Shown in pieces: positions 1-30,369 of a stretch of 64,000 bases of DNA; within the stretch, counting starts at the first letter, position 1, and each line of letters opens with the position of its first letter. The stretch lies in assembly GCA_028829895.1 (NCBI GenBank), contig CM054181.1:106499360-106563359 (forward strand), given 5' to 3'. The stretch comes from Sinotaia quadrata (Eukaryota; Mollusca; Gastropoda; Architaenioglossa; Viviparidae). The translations under genes and the position numbers were made by a program. The notes beneath the pieces were generated by a model, which was not told the origin of the DNA, searched no databases, and saw only the letters and a list, made by a program, of their open reading frames with translations.

Positions 1-2450
1 TTCTCTTTGATAATGGTGTAATATCAAGAATAATAAAAAGCACAGATTGTGAAGACCATATAATGCTAAAAACGAGAAAAACTACCACAGTATTTCACGT
101 CATGGTTTATCATTATTGGTCTTCATCTTTTCTTTCAACGCATGCTCATTCACCTGTTAAAGTTGACGAAAGGGGAATTGGGAAGAAGGAGGTTCAAGGT
201 CTGGGTAGAAATTCTTTTCTCTCAATGCGCTGTATTACAATTTGTCCACCTTTTTCAATTTCCGGATTATTCTTTCAGTGAATTTTCTTTTAAATGGTTA
301 ATTTTATTTATTGAATGAAAGAGCGCGATATAAAGAATGAGAGAGAAAATGCCCGTTTAGGAAACAGAAAATGAAGACTAACGATAGAGAGATGTGGAAA
401 GTGAGTGAGAAAAATGATTCAGTGACTGAAAGAACAAAGTGAGACAGAGTTAGGGAGATGTAGAGAGAAAGACGTGACAGAAAGCAAAGTAATGGTGATA
501 AGGGCGGAGGGGGGGGGGGGATTTTAAGATCGAAAGCAAAAAGCAAACCTTTTCATTTCTGACAACTATGTCTTGCTTTCAAAGAAACAAGGTCTCTTGA
601 AATACACATTCACATAAATACTGAACAAATACTTGCTTTGAAATACAAGCGTGACGCTAGTAGCATTAGGCATAAGAATCGAAAGTGGAAACTTGGAGCT
701 ATCTCCAAACAGTCCTTATCTCCAAACAGAGCACGTTATTGAGAGTTAAATGCCCCAGTGCTCACTCCGTTTCTTAATTCCGTATCACTCCATTCAAGAA
801 CTGAGTCATTTTCTGAACGAGTATTTTACCACGTGTTGTCTTAAAAAAATAAAACATCAAAGAATCATCTGTGTATATTCTGTATACTCAGATTTAATGT
901 GAGAGCCAGTTATTTGTGTGTATTTATTATGTAATTATTTCTACTATAAATTAGTTTTGAACCGAAAATTGCAACTCTTTTTGTGAAATGCTTTATGTAT
1001 TGCTATTTTTTAATTTTTCATTGTTAAAAAAAAAATAATCCGACAAACTTACGGTATGAACGTTGTTTTCTTTTAGAAGTGATAATTCATTAAAGCACCA
1101 TTAGAAATCCTTTTATTTGGAAACGATCAATTTTTTTGAAGAAATAAGAATTAAAAAGGCATTAACTTCGTAAGCACTACATAAATCAGATTCAAAACTT
1201 TTATTCTGTAGGTGAATATCTGCATGTCATACATATACATATATGCCATGTGCTATTTAAACAATCAATCCAATCACATTATTTATACAGTGATAGTTTC
1301 ATATTTTATTCGTTATATTTAGAAATGTTCAGCTGTAAATTTGTCTTCGACTTTAGTATGTGACGAAAGTTATCATAAATTCATACATATATAAAATAAT
1401 GACGATAACATTACGATCTACATTCATTTTGCAAAAGTGCCGTATTGCAGAAGACAACTCTCATTTCAATTTTTATCTTAATGTTGTACGTTTAATTTCC
1501 AAATAAGAAAATTAACTACTTATCCATCTAGATCACTTGTTAGAAAAGTAACAAAAAGAAAATGTCTTAGTCACCGGCATTTGAAAAACTGCTAAGATTT
1601 CTGATAATCTCTACATATTTGAATAAATTGCTTAACATCATAAATAGCGCACATATTTATGTACATATCAGTATGGTTTATTTTGCATTTAAAGTTCACA
1701 TAGATTGTGTATGCGTTTTAAACTTCACTGGGTAAGGGTAGGAAAAAAACATGAATTACATTTAAAAAGTTAAGCATCCTGATTAGGTTTATTGTTTTTT
1801 AAATGTTATATTTAAATAGATATTTTGATTTTTTTTCTTTTACTTAATATTATCTTCGTAACATAATACCCTAGTTTGTTTTATGTTTAGCTGAAGAAAA
1901 TAGAGCTTCCTTTATGATGTTTGATATTCTTTGTCACTGAGAAACGAATTGGGTTTTCACATTACGAAGTTATAGTTTCAAATAAATATGTATCCAGGTT
2001 AAGTTGATAATTTAGGTTAATAAAAATATATTCGTTTTAATGAAATAATTATATTAAAAAATATTTCTGGTAATACACATATCAAGGAAAGTTTCTTCGT
2101 TACACCAGAAACACGATGCTTTTTACAAAGTCAAACCCCAAAACATCAACAGTATTATAATTATATTAAAAAAAAATCTTCCATCATGTTTTTTTATGTT
2201 AGCAATAGACCCTGTTATGGAATTTAAAATGTAAAATATTTAGATTTAATCCAATTTATATTTTGCACGTCATGTCACAAAAATGGTAAAATCGTCAAGT
2301 ATCGAAGACATGTTTCTGTCATTGTGTTTGAACAAGCATCAGAGCAATGATTAATAATTATTAAATTATTATTATTATTAAATACGTGACAGAATGATGT
2401 GTCATAGGGCCTTACACCCACATATATTTGTAACGAATTTCATTGAAGAC
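1..2450. other. AT-rich non-coding flank, no gene seen
   Basis: No reading frame here has protein-like composition. The longest open frames are short and low-complexity. A G-run lies near 508-520. No RNA gene or recognisable mobile element was seen. The stretch is best read as intergenic DNA, or as an intron of a gene starting outside the window. Confidence 0.5.
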
Positions 2451-2990
2451 AAAATCTCGTAGTTTGCTCATCAAATTAATTTTTGCAATTGAAGATTATA
2501 GCTAGTTTGCCCAGCAAGTCACATGTGAAGTTGAATTTGCGAATACAAAGAGGTTTGAAGGCAATCCTCTACTTTGCTCATCATATCAAGTTTGAAGGCA
2601 AAAACCTCGTTGTCTGTTCACCAAAACAAGTTTGAAGACAAAACACCTAGTTGTATCTCATATCTAGTTTGCCCAGCAAGTCACATTTGAAGTTGAATTT
2701 GCGAATAAAATCAAGTTTGAAGGCAAAACACCTCGTTGTTTGCTCATCAAATCAAGTTTGAAGGCAATACACCTTGTTGTTTGCTCATCAAATCAAGTTT
2801 GAAGGCAATACAAGTTGTTTGCTCATCAAATCAAGTTTGAAGGCAAAACACCTCGTTGTTTGCTCATCAAATCAAGTTTGAAGGCAAAAAGTCTAGTTGT
2901 TAGCTCATCAGATCAAATTTGAAGGCAAAACACCTTGTTGTTAGCTCATCAGATCAAATTTGAAGGCAAAAAGCTCGTTGTTTGCTTACA
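2450..2990. repeat. Minisatellite, about 41-bp unit
   Basis: A unit containing aagtttgaaggcaaaacacc followed by a ttgtttgctcatcaaatc-like half recurs about ten times. Copies are near-identical at 2700-2985 and more diverged at 2450-2700. The array is direct and tandem with no unique spacers, so it is not CRISPR-like. Confidence 0.85.
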
Positions 2991-3472
2991 TTCGAAACAC
3001 TCCTGGAAACATTTCCTTATAGACTGCACAGAGGAAGTGGTTTACCATATAACGACATGTGGCGGAAACTCTTTCGCAGAACTTGTTTCGCAGAAGTAGA
3101 AAAAAAAGCCACAATAAAAGTGCTATTTTTGTCTCTGGTGCAAATAAAATGTGCTTGGCACTTAAATCTATGATCTCATTTCTTGCGTTTGTTTATTTAA
3201 AAAAGATAAATAAATAAACATCCCAACAACTTTGCACTAACATATAGAGAAGACTGAAAGTAGCAGAACGCTGCATGAGAGGCAGAAATATCAACGCAGA
3301 GCGACAAAACATGCAAGCACCCATCCCATCTCCACCCCTTTCGCAAGAAAGAAATTAATGGAAAGAAACTAATTTGAACCTAGTGTACAGCTGCAAAGTC
3401 TTAATAAGATAAAGCGTTAGGCACGCGAATCTTTTCGAGTTTAGATACTCTATCGAATTTGCCCCAACCAAC

Positions 3473-3531
3473 CTCTCTCTCTCTCTCTCCCTCTCTCTCT
3501 CTCTCTCCCCCCCTCTTTCTCTCTCTCTCTG
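3473..3531. repeat. (CT)n microsatellite
   Basis: Nearly pure CT dinucleotides with short C and T interruptions. It gives rise to spurious open frames on both strands. Confidence 0.9.
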
Positions 3532-3854
3532 CAAGCACGCACTCACATACATACATACGCACATTCATATGCACGATAATTTTTAATCATACATACTCCC
3601 ATAAGTGCACTAAACGCACAGACATCATCATTTTGCAAACATGTGTTTCCCTTTTCAAGAGGATATTGGAATTGTTCAACTGCAGATGACACTAAAGTTA
3701 CTAAAGTTTTAATTATTGTTGTTTTTATGTAGAGTATAAAATCGGCGTTGAAACAGTTTCTTGAACAGATTTAAAGGAAATTATGTAAGAATGTGCTCCT
3801 TTTAAAATTTAATGTTTGAAGTTTAGTTGCTTAAGCTCATTTCAATTGGAGTTA

Positions 3855-4110
3855 GACATTGTCCAACATTCCACACTGTAAAGTCAGATCTTACCCCACA
3901 TTTCCAAAGTGTGAAGTTAGACCCTGTTACATATTCAGATTTGTGAAGTCAGATCTTGTCCAACATTCCACAAAGTGAAGTCATACTTTGTCAAGTAGTC
4001 CAAATGTTTAATCAAAATTTTATCAAAAATTGTAGTTTGTGAAGTCTGGTCTCATCCAACACTCCACTATGCGAAGTCAGATCACGCCAAACATTTTGCA
4101 ATGTGAAGTC
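3855..4110. repeat. Diverged minisatellite, roughly 35-45 bp unit
   Basis: The phrases gtgaagtcagatcttgtcca and aacattccaca recur with substitutions and small indels at least five times. The unit length is uncertain because the copies have diverged. Confidence 0.6.
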
Positions 4111-4179
4111 ATTTCTCCATGTCCTAATGGTGTCGATTTAAATCAGACGAACCTGACGGAGAAACGTTTAAATAATTAC

Positions 4180-4250
4180 GGAGTCACGTAGCTCAGTGAC
4201 TAGACTAGGCCAGGCGTCTGTTCCACTGGTTTCGTTTTCATCATGTGACA
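4180..4250 (+). repeat. Possible tRNA-derived SINE head
   Basis: The string gtagctcagtgac resembles an RNA polymerase III A box (TRGYNNARNNG). About 35 bp downstream, ggtttcg resembles a decayed B box. The segment does not fold into a convincing tRNA, so if this is real it is a SINE head rather than a tRNA gene. Confidence is low. Confidence 0.3.
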
Positions 4251-4267
4251 CAAATCTCTAAATAATT

Positions 4268-5090
4268 GGTGTCTGAGATGCATGTAGGTTTGTGTTACCA
4301 TACTTTGATTGTAATCCTTGGTTTGTGTTGGTGTAACTCTTTATTTAGACCGTGTAACCTTTGATTTGTGCATGAAGCCCTGATTTGGTTTTTAGATCTA
4401 GATCTAAATAGATTGAAATAGATCTATGTAGCTCTTTGATTTGGACCTGTGTAACTCTTGATTTGGGGTATTAAACCTTTGATTTGGACCTGTGTAACTC
4501 TTGATTTGGGGTATTAAACCTTTGATTTGGACCTGTGTAACTCTTGATTTGGGGTATTAAACCTTTGATATGGACCTGTGTAACTCTTGATTTGGGGTAT
4601 TAAACCTTTGATTTGGACCTGTGTAACTCTTGATTTGGGGTATTAAACCTTTGATATGGACCTGTGTAACTCTTGATTTGGGGTATTAAACCTTTGATTT
4701 GGACCTGTGTAACTCTTGATTTGGGGTATTAAACCTTTGATTTGGACCTGTGTAATCTTGATTTGTGGTATTAAACATTTGATTTGAGTTTGTAGAACAC
4801 TTGACACGGTTCTCTGCTACTCATGATTTGGATACTGAACCTTTGGTCTGGGTCTGTGTAACTCTTCGTTTGGGAATCAAACCCTTGATTGGTGCTTGTA
4901 TAACCAATGATGTGGATATTAAACCTTGAATTGTGTCTCTGTAACCTTTAATCTGCATAATCCTCGAGTGTGGTATTAAACCCTTACTACCATAGATTTG
5001 TATTGTTATAACACTTGATTGGGATCTATATAATCCTTGATGTGGTTTTGTATAATCTTTTATTGGGACCTGTGCAACTCACCTTTTGCA
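4268..5090. repeat. Minisatellite, 43-bp unit
   Basis: The 43-bp unit includes tttgatttggacctgtgtaa followed by ctcttgatttggggtattaa. About eight near-perfect copies lie at 4430-4790, with diverged copies on both sides. The leading part (4268-4480) has a second diverged copy at 6313-6480. Confidence 0.85.
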
Positions 5091-5154
5091 CTATGCAAAA
5101 CCAATACAGATACTTAAAAGGCAACTACCAATTCCGGCAATGCTGTATGTGGAA

Positions 5155-5340
5155 GTGCTCCGTGTTTCGAGCGAGGACGGACGCCCAATTCCTATTGTTA
5201 AGGAGGCTCGTGACGTCATAGGAGGCGAGCCATTCTAGAATTACAGGCACACCGCGACTAAACGCGATCCACACGCGGTCCGCCCTGCAGCAGACTAATC
5301 TGGCCTGTAGGTCAAAGGCCCCAGAATTGACAACCACAGG
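5155..5340. promoter_or_regulatory. CpG-rich patch with CRE motif
   Basis: In an AT-rich neighbourhood this short stretch is rich in CG dinucleotides (gtttcgagcgaggacgg; caccgcgactaaacgcgat). It contains a perfect CRE palindrome, TGACGTCA, at 5211-5218 and a nuclear-receptor-like taggtcaaagg. It could be a small unmethylated promoter or enhancer, or the remnant of a GC-rich mobile element. No exon was recognised on either strand. Confidence 0.3.
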
Positions 5341-6134
5341 TTAAACTACAGGAAATGTTCACTTCCGCTAAACGGTGACAAATCTGTTGATAAAGGTCAG
5401 CTACATTAATTTATCATGAAAAAGAGATGAAAGGCAGAATGAATTGTTCGCTGCAGTTTATTTCATCCATGCTTGAATGGTCCACCCAGTTGTATTCGCA
5501 AAGGACAACTCTCACCAAAATGGGAGTTCGGAGATATTGTGCTCAATGCAATAACCTCTTATTCTTCAGGAAATTGTGGTTGTAAACCACTGAGCATTTT
5601 GCTCTATTGATTCTTTACCTACAGCTTATGTATTGTCTCGCTAGTGTTGATGTTAGCAGCATCGATTTTAAACACGTGGTGTTGTTTGGGGAATAATCAT
5701 AAACTATCTACCACTTATATTTTATTTTTTTTAAAGCCACGCAAATAACAAACAACATAGTCAAAGTTAAAATTCTCAGTTTCTTAAGGTCATTAGTAAT
5801 ATATCTTTCTTTTCTTGTTGAACTTAATTTTCCCAGAGTTGATCTTTATTTTTAATAGTAGAACGCTTATCATTTGTGAACAATTTAATCTCGCACTAGT
5901 ACGATTTCTTGAGTTCATCGAATATAATTTAAAAGTTAAAGAATATTTTTTTTTTGTTGAAAATGTTAATTTTATTTCCAGTAACGGACATTATTGAACT
6001 CAAAGAGTTGTGCACTTCTCGCGCGATTCCGTAGTTAACAAAAGTTTAATAATGAAAGTTAACTAAAGGCTTGGTCGGAATTTCGTTTTCTACAATTTTA
6101 TTCCATTCTTTCAATATACGCAATTTATACTTGG

Positions 6135-6300
6135 ATGACGAATGCTGGCAGAGATTATCTCAGGTGGTGAATGCAGACATGGATTATCCTAGGTGGTGAA
6201 TGTAGACACAGTTACCTTAGTTGGTGAATACTGACGTAGATTGCCCTTGGTGGTGTTTATAGACGTAGAGTAGTATCCCACGTGATGGCTGAAGACAAAG
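6135..6300. repeat. Diverged short tandem repeat, about 31 bp
   Basis: Copies of ggtggtgaatgcagacatgg-like sequence followed by attatccta recur with substitutions. Related words reappear at 6740-6790. Confidence 0.55.
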
Positions 6301-6477
6301 ATTGCTATAATTGGTGTCTGAGATACACGTAAATTTGTGTTACCATACTTTGATTGTAATCCTTGGTTTGTGTTTGTGTAATGATTTGTGCACGAATCTC
6401 TTGATTTGGGTCTGTATAACTATTGTTTTGGGTTTTAAACTATTGAAATAGATCTATGTAACTCTTGATTTGGGTCT

Positions 6478-6722
6478 GTGACGAATGCAAGTACAGACTA
6501 TCATACATGACGACTGCAACCATTCATTGTGCTATGTGATGAATGCAAGTACAGACTATCATACATGACGACTTCAGTCATTCACTGTGCTATGTGATGA
6601 ATGCAAGTACAGACTATCATACATGACGACTGCAGCCATTCATTGTCCTATGTGATGAATGCAAGTACAGACTATCATACATGACGACTGCAGCCATTCA
6701 CTGTGCTATGTGATGAATGCAC
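6478..6722. repeat. Minisatellite, 58-bp unit, four copies
   Basis: The unit beginning gaatgcaagtacagactatc repeats at exactly 58-bp spacing (6483, 6541, 6599, 6657). Copies differ by only a few substitutions, so the expansion is recent. Confidence 0.9.
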
Positions 6723-7189
6723 GCGTGTAAAGATTTTCCAAGACGTGAATGCAGGCATGGATTATCATGGATGATTGGTGCAGATAGAGCTTATTCAGGG
6801 TGATTAATTCAAATCGCTAACTTTAACGAAGCGACTGTTTGACTGTTTTTAATTAACCCTTATAATCCCTCAAACCCTTGATCTCCTCCGAAAGAGTTAA
6901 AAATTCAAAACTTCTGTCTGCGCTATGTGAAATTCTTTTTTGATGATGGTGGCTAAAACGGATCTTGACATTTGCCTCATACTAATAAAGTAGGATGTCG
7001 TATTCGGCTGGCTTTGGCTAATATCACGTACGGAAGGGTTGTCACTTTATTAATTTATTTTTTTATCTACTTTGGCCTAATTTCCCTTGTTTATTTTTTT
7101 AATAGTGTCAAATAGTTACAAAACTATTCCTTTTCTCTAAGTGTTTTTCTCTCACTCACTTTCTTCTTAATTTCCCACCTCATCAAAGT

Positions 7190-7300
7190 GCCTCACCGGA
7201 AGTAATACTTCCTCTCATCTCAGTAATTCACCGGAAATGGCACGCGCAAGCCGTATGCATGCGCACTTATATAAGAAGCCATTCTGTCGGTATTAGAATG
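7190..7300 (+). promoter_or_regulatory. Candidate promoter upstream of TG1
   Basis: Two ETS-type sites (CCGGAAGT at 7196 and CCGGAAAT at 7231), an NRF-1-like half site (GCATGCGCA near 7257) and a TATA box (TTATATAA at 7267-7274) occur in the order expected of a plus-strand core promoter. Transcription would start near 7298. It lies 3.3 kb upstream of the candidate first coding exon at 10585. The link to TG1 is inferred, and the promoter could serve an unrelated or non-coding transcript. Confidence 0.35.
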
Positions 7301-8349
7301 GGCCGATGGCAGAAAACTGCATTTTTTCTTTCTTTAAGAATGAGGGAGAGGAGCAGAGAAAGAAATCGCTGGCACCTAAAGCCAATTAAAAAGCTTGAGA
7401 AAGAATAAAGTCATCCTCCCCACCTCTCTCCCCCCCCCCCAACAATCTGCGCAACTGTTAAGAACACGCTGAAAAAAAAAAGCAAGAAAGAAAAAGAAAA
7501 CGCTCGCACAGGCTAACCCAATGGCGGTAGAGACACAGACGATAATTATTAATTAGCAATATAATTATAAACCCCACACCAGTTCTTCTTGCAGCACACA
7601 CGATTTGCCACACCTTGAAGATAAACGCCGTGTGCCAGTTCAGTAAGAGATACGTGCATGACAACTTAATTTAAACCAGTCGTCCACCTCTATGTGCACA
7701 GTACACACAGTTCATACATACTTTTAAGAAAGAATAAGTTTGACGGCCAAAAAAAATAAAGTAATTACGGACCGTTTACTTCAACGATAATGACTTTTCA
7801 CATGCTGAATATAATAACAGATAACGATTGTATTCTCAAGTCTAGACATCGCGAGCTCGACATAGAGCTGGCTAGACACGTGCACCTTCTCACGTGACTC
7901 CTTAGTCGAATATATGGTGTGATATGCATTGTGAGTTATTTCCCGTTGTCTTTACAGTGCAGTTACATAATGTCTTTATAGTATAATTTCATGATGTTTC
8001 TGCAGTATAATTTTACCGTTGTCTTTACAATATAATTTTATTATAGTATCCTTCCCCCACCCTCCGTTTTTTCTTTTGTACAACATTTTTTCTCTCACTA
8101 AATGCTCATTTGTATAATTTTCAACACTCCTTTACCATAATATTTAATACTGCTTTATAATTTGCAACGTTCCTTTACCCTATGTATTAATATTTTTGTA
8201 ACTGGCAATGTGCGTTTATTTTCCTAATGGAAATCAGTTCTCGACACTAAACTGCACACGTTAGAATTAGTAATTTCCACGACAGCGTGCAGTCTGTAAT
8301 TAATTCCCTCTAGGTCCCCTCTACGGAAGTTAGAGAAAATTATATTTTT

Positions 8350-9065
8350 TTAGGCTGAAAATCCAACGTCAGTCCATACATTTACATTTATGTAGATTCA
8401 AAAGTCTAATATCCGTTCAAACACTTAGTTTTTTAGATTCAAAAGTCCATTATAATTAATTATTTAATTATAAAGGCTCCAAAAGCCAAACAAAAGTCAA
8501 ACGCACATATTCATTTAGGTTCGAAAACCCAACGTCATTCCCAACTTTATTATTTAGGCTCTAGAGTCCAACATGAGTAGAAATACATTTAATTTTTAGG
8601 ATAAAATATCCAACATAAATTCAAACAAATTATGTATGCTCAAAATCCAAATAAAGGGTTCAGCATTCTCAGCACTTATTATTCAGGCTCAAAAGTCCAG
8701 CATGAGTTGTAGCACATATATTATTTAGGCTCAAATGTCCATCGTCGGTACAAACACGTGTAATTATGTAGACTAAAAGGTCCAACATTAGTTCAAACAC
8801 AATTATTTAAGCTCAAACGTCCAGTGTTAGCCCAAACACTTATAATTATGTAGGCTCAAAAGCTCAACATACCCCCGTAAAACTATATCATTTACGCCCG
8901 AAAGTCCAACATCAGTCCACATATAATTAATTTGGTCCCCAAATCCAGCGTCAGTCTAAACACAATTATTTAGACTCAAAAGTGCAGCGTCAGTCTATAA
9001 AATTAATTAGGCCCGAAAGTCTAAAGTCAATCCAAACACACAATTATGTAGGCTTAAAAAACCCG
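8350..9065. repeat. Highly diverged minisatellite, about 39 bp
   Basis: The words attatttaggctcaaaagtc and caacatcagtccaaacac alternate about 18 times with many substitutions and indels. It is an old array, now too diverged to show one strict period. Confidence 0.7.
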
Positions 9066-9924
9066 CGCATGCTTCTTCAACCATGGAAACATTTCAAGAA
9101 ACCGAATTTTTGCCTCCGGCATCCACTCTTTGCTTTTGCCATTTCTCACCTGTCGTTGATGAAGATTATTAAATAACAGAAACAAAAGAGCCAGACCTAT
9201 CCAAAAACATCATGTAAAGTCAGTTCCTTGTCGTCTTTGGATTTCAAGACAAGGTAATGTTGCCTTAGCAGTACAGTGTTCACGATAGGGCACTGTAATC
9301 AAGAGTATCCCATTGCTGACGCACGTTTTCTTTTTTTTTTAAAGTCTATTTCTGCTGTGTTTAACTTTCCTTTACCACGAACTCCCTTATATTCTTACCT
9401 GTACATTATTATTCATGCATGATAGATTATGACTCATACAACGAATATTCCTACGGTTAATATTAATCATAACCGTGGAATGCTTTTATTATTCTTGCGT
9501 TTTAAAACAGTTCCATCGAGCGCCAAACGAAGAAAAAATTTTTTGCGTTTTTATATTATATTGTATTATTCCTATTTGTCATACGATCATCGCATGCATC
9601 ATTTTAAATGCGTGAAGTTCTTCTACCACAAAATGTTCTCTTATTCCCACTACTGGCAAGTGTGAATTTTGCAGCTGTAAATTTGTCATTTAAACCATAA
9701 ACGTAATACATTTTACAGTTTAGAAAAAAAAAGTAAATGAGATTTCTCGTCGCTTACAGTTAATGAAGAGAAAAACGAAATTCATTAGTTTCTCTCTCAG
9801 TGCAAACTGGAAAGTTTTCTCATTGCATATCAATGACATTCATTCGAATTATTTACGTCTACTCCCTCTCGCCATTATACAGAGTTATATATTATTATAA
9901 ATTAGCCTAGCTAGGTTAAAAAAC

Positions 9925-10360
9925 GAACCCCTTATTATGTAAGAATTTCGAATTATTTAGTTTAAAAAATCAGATCCATCATTGTTTAGATCTAAAAAAG
10001 AGCCCTAATTATTTAGATCTAATGGAAGGAATCCGTAATCATTTACGTTTCTAAATAAGAATCTCTAATTATTTAGGTCTCAAAGCTAGAACTGTCAATT
10101 ATTTAGGTCTCAAAAACACATCATTATTTTGGTCTCAAAGCTAGAACCCTCAAAAACACATAATTATTTAAGTCTCAATGCAAAAACCTATATTTATTTA
10201 GGTCTCACAGAAAGAACCCCTAATTAATTAGGTTTAAAACCAAGAATCTCTTATTATTTACATAATAATAAAAGTCCATTAAATATTTAGGTAAAAAAAC
10301 AATAACCAACTACTACTTAGGTATGAAGATGAGAACCCACGATTATTTAAATATAAAAAG
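9925..10360. repeat. Highly diverged minisatellite, about 36-40 bp
   Basis: The phrase taattatttaggtctcaaa followed by agaaccc-like sequence recurs about ten times. It shares the attatttagg word with the 8350-9065 array, so the two may have a common origin. Confidence 0.65.
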
Positions 10361-10584
10361 GAAAATCTACATCCATCCTACTGGAAAATTAACACCAATC
10401 TCCAGAAGCCACATGGGCAAAATTCTGGCCGCGGCATCCACTCCTTCCTTTAGCCATTCTTTGCCTTCATCGACGACTCTTTAAAGAAGAGAGATTAACA
10501 AGCCAGGCCTCTTCAAATGTGCGTTAGCATAAACCCTCTAAGAAAGTTTTGGCAAGTTTGATAGGAAGATCCTTTCCTTATCAG

Positions 10585-10694
10585 CAATGATAAAATGAAT
10601 GTTCTTGTCTGCGATGGAATGCCATGGTTGGCACTGGCTTCCAGGGAGAAAATGGTATGGCATCGGGAAGATGCGTGCCGATCGCTTGAAAGGG
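10585..10694 (+). CDS. Candidate first coding exon of TG1
   Basis: A good acceptor (cctttccttatcag, ending at 10584) and a donor (ag|gggtaaac context, GT at 10695) bound 110 bp. The ATG at 10595 opens 33 codons (MNVLVCDGMPWLALASREKM and on) and leaves one base, G, at the donor. That phase is the one TG1 exon 2 needs: G plus AG gives Glu. A short upstream ATG at 10588 overlaps the start. Against it, the protein does not resemble a TG N-terminus or the TG2 first exon, and a phase match has a one-in-three chance of being accidental. Confidence 0.35.
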
Positions 10695-11147
10695 GTAAAC
10701 TTCTAAGACAGCGTATCGCCGTTTTTTTTGTTTTTTTTAAAAAAACAACAACCCACTTTTACACTCTTCAAGTCTGCTACTCTGGTTGCGGTTCGTTACT
10801 CACATACTTTTTCCTCGATGTTCACATCCCTATAACCATCCATAAGAGCCTTAGACGTTTATCATGGAGCTGACTATACTTTTAACCAATTTTCTTGAGC
10901 ATAATTTTCAAACAGATTTACACGTTTTCTTGTCTAACAGAAAGGGCGCTATATCCCGTTAAACAGGTATGGTACAACTAGACGAAGAACAGCTCTGATA
11001 TTTTTGTTTAATTGTGGTTTAATTTATGTTGCTGTCATCCAGTAGTAATTGAGGAACGCGAGGTATTTCCTGGGGGTAAAACTGTTCATTTTCACGAACT
11101 GTACAAATAGCACATTTTGACTTTGACAGTGCTGTTTGCGAAGTTAG

Positions 11148-11395
11148 CGCTGCCAGTTGAAATTCCCAGTATTTGGGAGTGTGGAGTGCGCTGCCAGTTG
11201 AAATTCCCAGTATTTGGGAGTGTGGAGTGCGCTGCCAGTTGAAATTCCCAGTATTTGGGAGTGTGGAGTGCGCTGCCAGTTGAAACTCCCAGTATTTGGG
11301 AGTGTGGAGTGCGCTGCCAGTTGAAATTCCCAATATTTGGGAGTGTGGAGTGCGCTTCCAGTTGAAGTTCCCAGTATTTGGGAGTGTGAAGTGCG
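11148..11395. repeat. Minisatellite, 41-bp unit, six copies
   Basis: The unit (gcgctgccagttgaaattcc followed by cagtatttgggagtgtggag) repeats at 41-bp spacing with very few changes. Because 41 is not a multiple of three, a peptide repeat pattern appears in more than one frame on the minus strand; these open frames are artefacts. The array lies in TG1 intron 1 if the candidate exon at 10.6 kb is real. TG2 has no counterpart. Confidence 0.9.
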
Positions 11396-12665
11396 CTTCG
11401 CGCTGATAGCGACTAGTGGTGACGTAAGACGTGAGTATTTCACTAGTACAGGTGGAGTATTTCACCTTTTTGTGGAGCACAGATGGCAGCGAGCTCAGGT
11501 ATTCAGAGCATATCGCTCCACTTGTCTGATAGTTTAGTCGAATCGAAGGTCTATATTCTATAACGAACTCACAAGCCGCCAGTTTTACGCACAAAAGTAC
11601 ACATTGTTGTAAAGAGTTTATAGACGTTTTCAAATATTTTGAGTTTCAAAAAATAGATGTTAATGATCTTTGCCCCAATCCCCCCCCCAAAAAAAAAAAA
11701 AAAAGAAGAAAAAAGAAAGAGCATGAATCAGGCAATGTATGGAACTGAAACCTTACTTGCATCTAATGCCTCTGTTCACAATAATTTAATTTGAAATTTG
11801 AGTCAAAATGCGATATTATTAATCAGTCAATCAGTCAGTCATTAGCATATATATATTGTCGACATCATACTGTTTCTTTTTGGTTTTGATCCCCTTACGA
11901 ATTTATTCTTTTCAGAAGAAATATATCTATTTATACAGTGAGAGGGAAGTTGAGATAGTGAGCAGTGTATTTTAATACATTTAAGTGAGCCTTGAACTTT
12001 GAACTGGAGAAAGTACATCCGGGTTGTTAGAACCATCACGTACAAGATGCATAGGTTGTGGAAGAGGCAATGGGCGTGGTGGGTTTAGTTGACAGCTCCA
12101 TTCAACAGGCACACGAGCATACTCACTCACATATACATAAACGGCAAACGTTCCCTATATCACATAAGGGCCTACATATACTACAAACTTTCCGAATCTC
12201 ACATACACAAACCACATACAAACTTTCCCCTCTCACATACATAAACTACAAACTTTCCTCTCACACATGTATAAACTACAAACTTTCCGTATCTCACATA
12301 TATACTTTCCGTTTCTCTGCTAAATTATGACGCTTACTACATGCATATTTTAATTAAATTAAAAATGATTTTAAAAAACAACAGAATGTTTAATTAGAGA
12401 CATTTTGTATACTGCATCCTTTGAGACAATTCGTGTTCACCCAAAAGTAATTTTATTTAGTCATACTTCTACGTATGTCTGACAGCCATCTAATGTTAAA
12501 TACATCTTTTAATACATAAGTCATCTCTTTCCATGCAGATATTGTGAACCACCGTTTTCTGGCCATCTCAGACGTCATATGACGTTAAAAAAAAATTATC
12601 ATTCAAAACCAGTGATACGATAAAAAAAAAACATTATCGTTCTCCATTTTGTGTTTTCTTTACAG

Positions 12666-30369
<17,704 letters not shown>

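Noticed and set aside
5125..5337. 70-codon minus-strand frame in the CpG-rich patch
   Set aside because: No family resemblance and no splice or promoter context. Its length is expected by chance in GC-richer DNA.
11019..11633. 204-codon open frame on the minus strand with repeated NTGNFNWQRTPHSQ peptides
   Set aside because: It is the translation of a 41-bp minisatellite, which keeps several frames open at once. The non-repeat ends show no recognisable protein.
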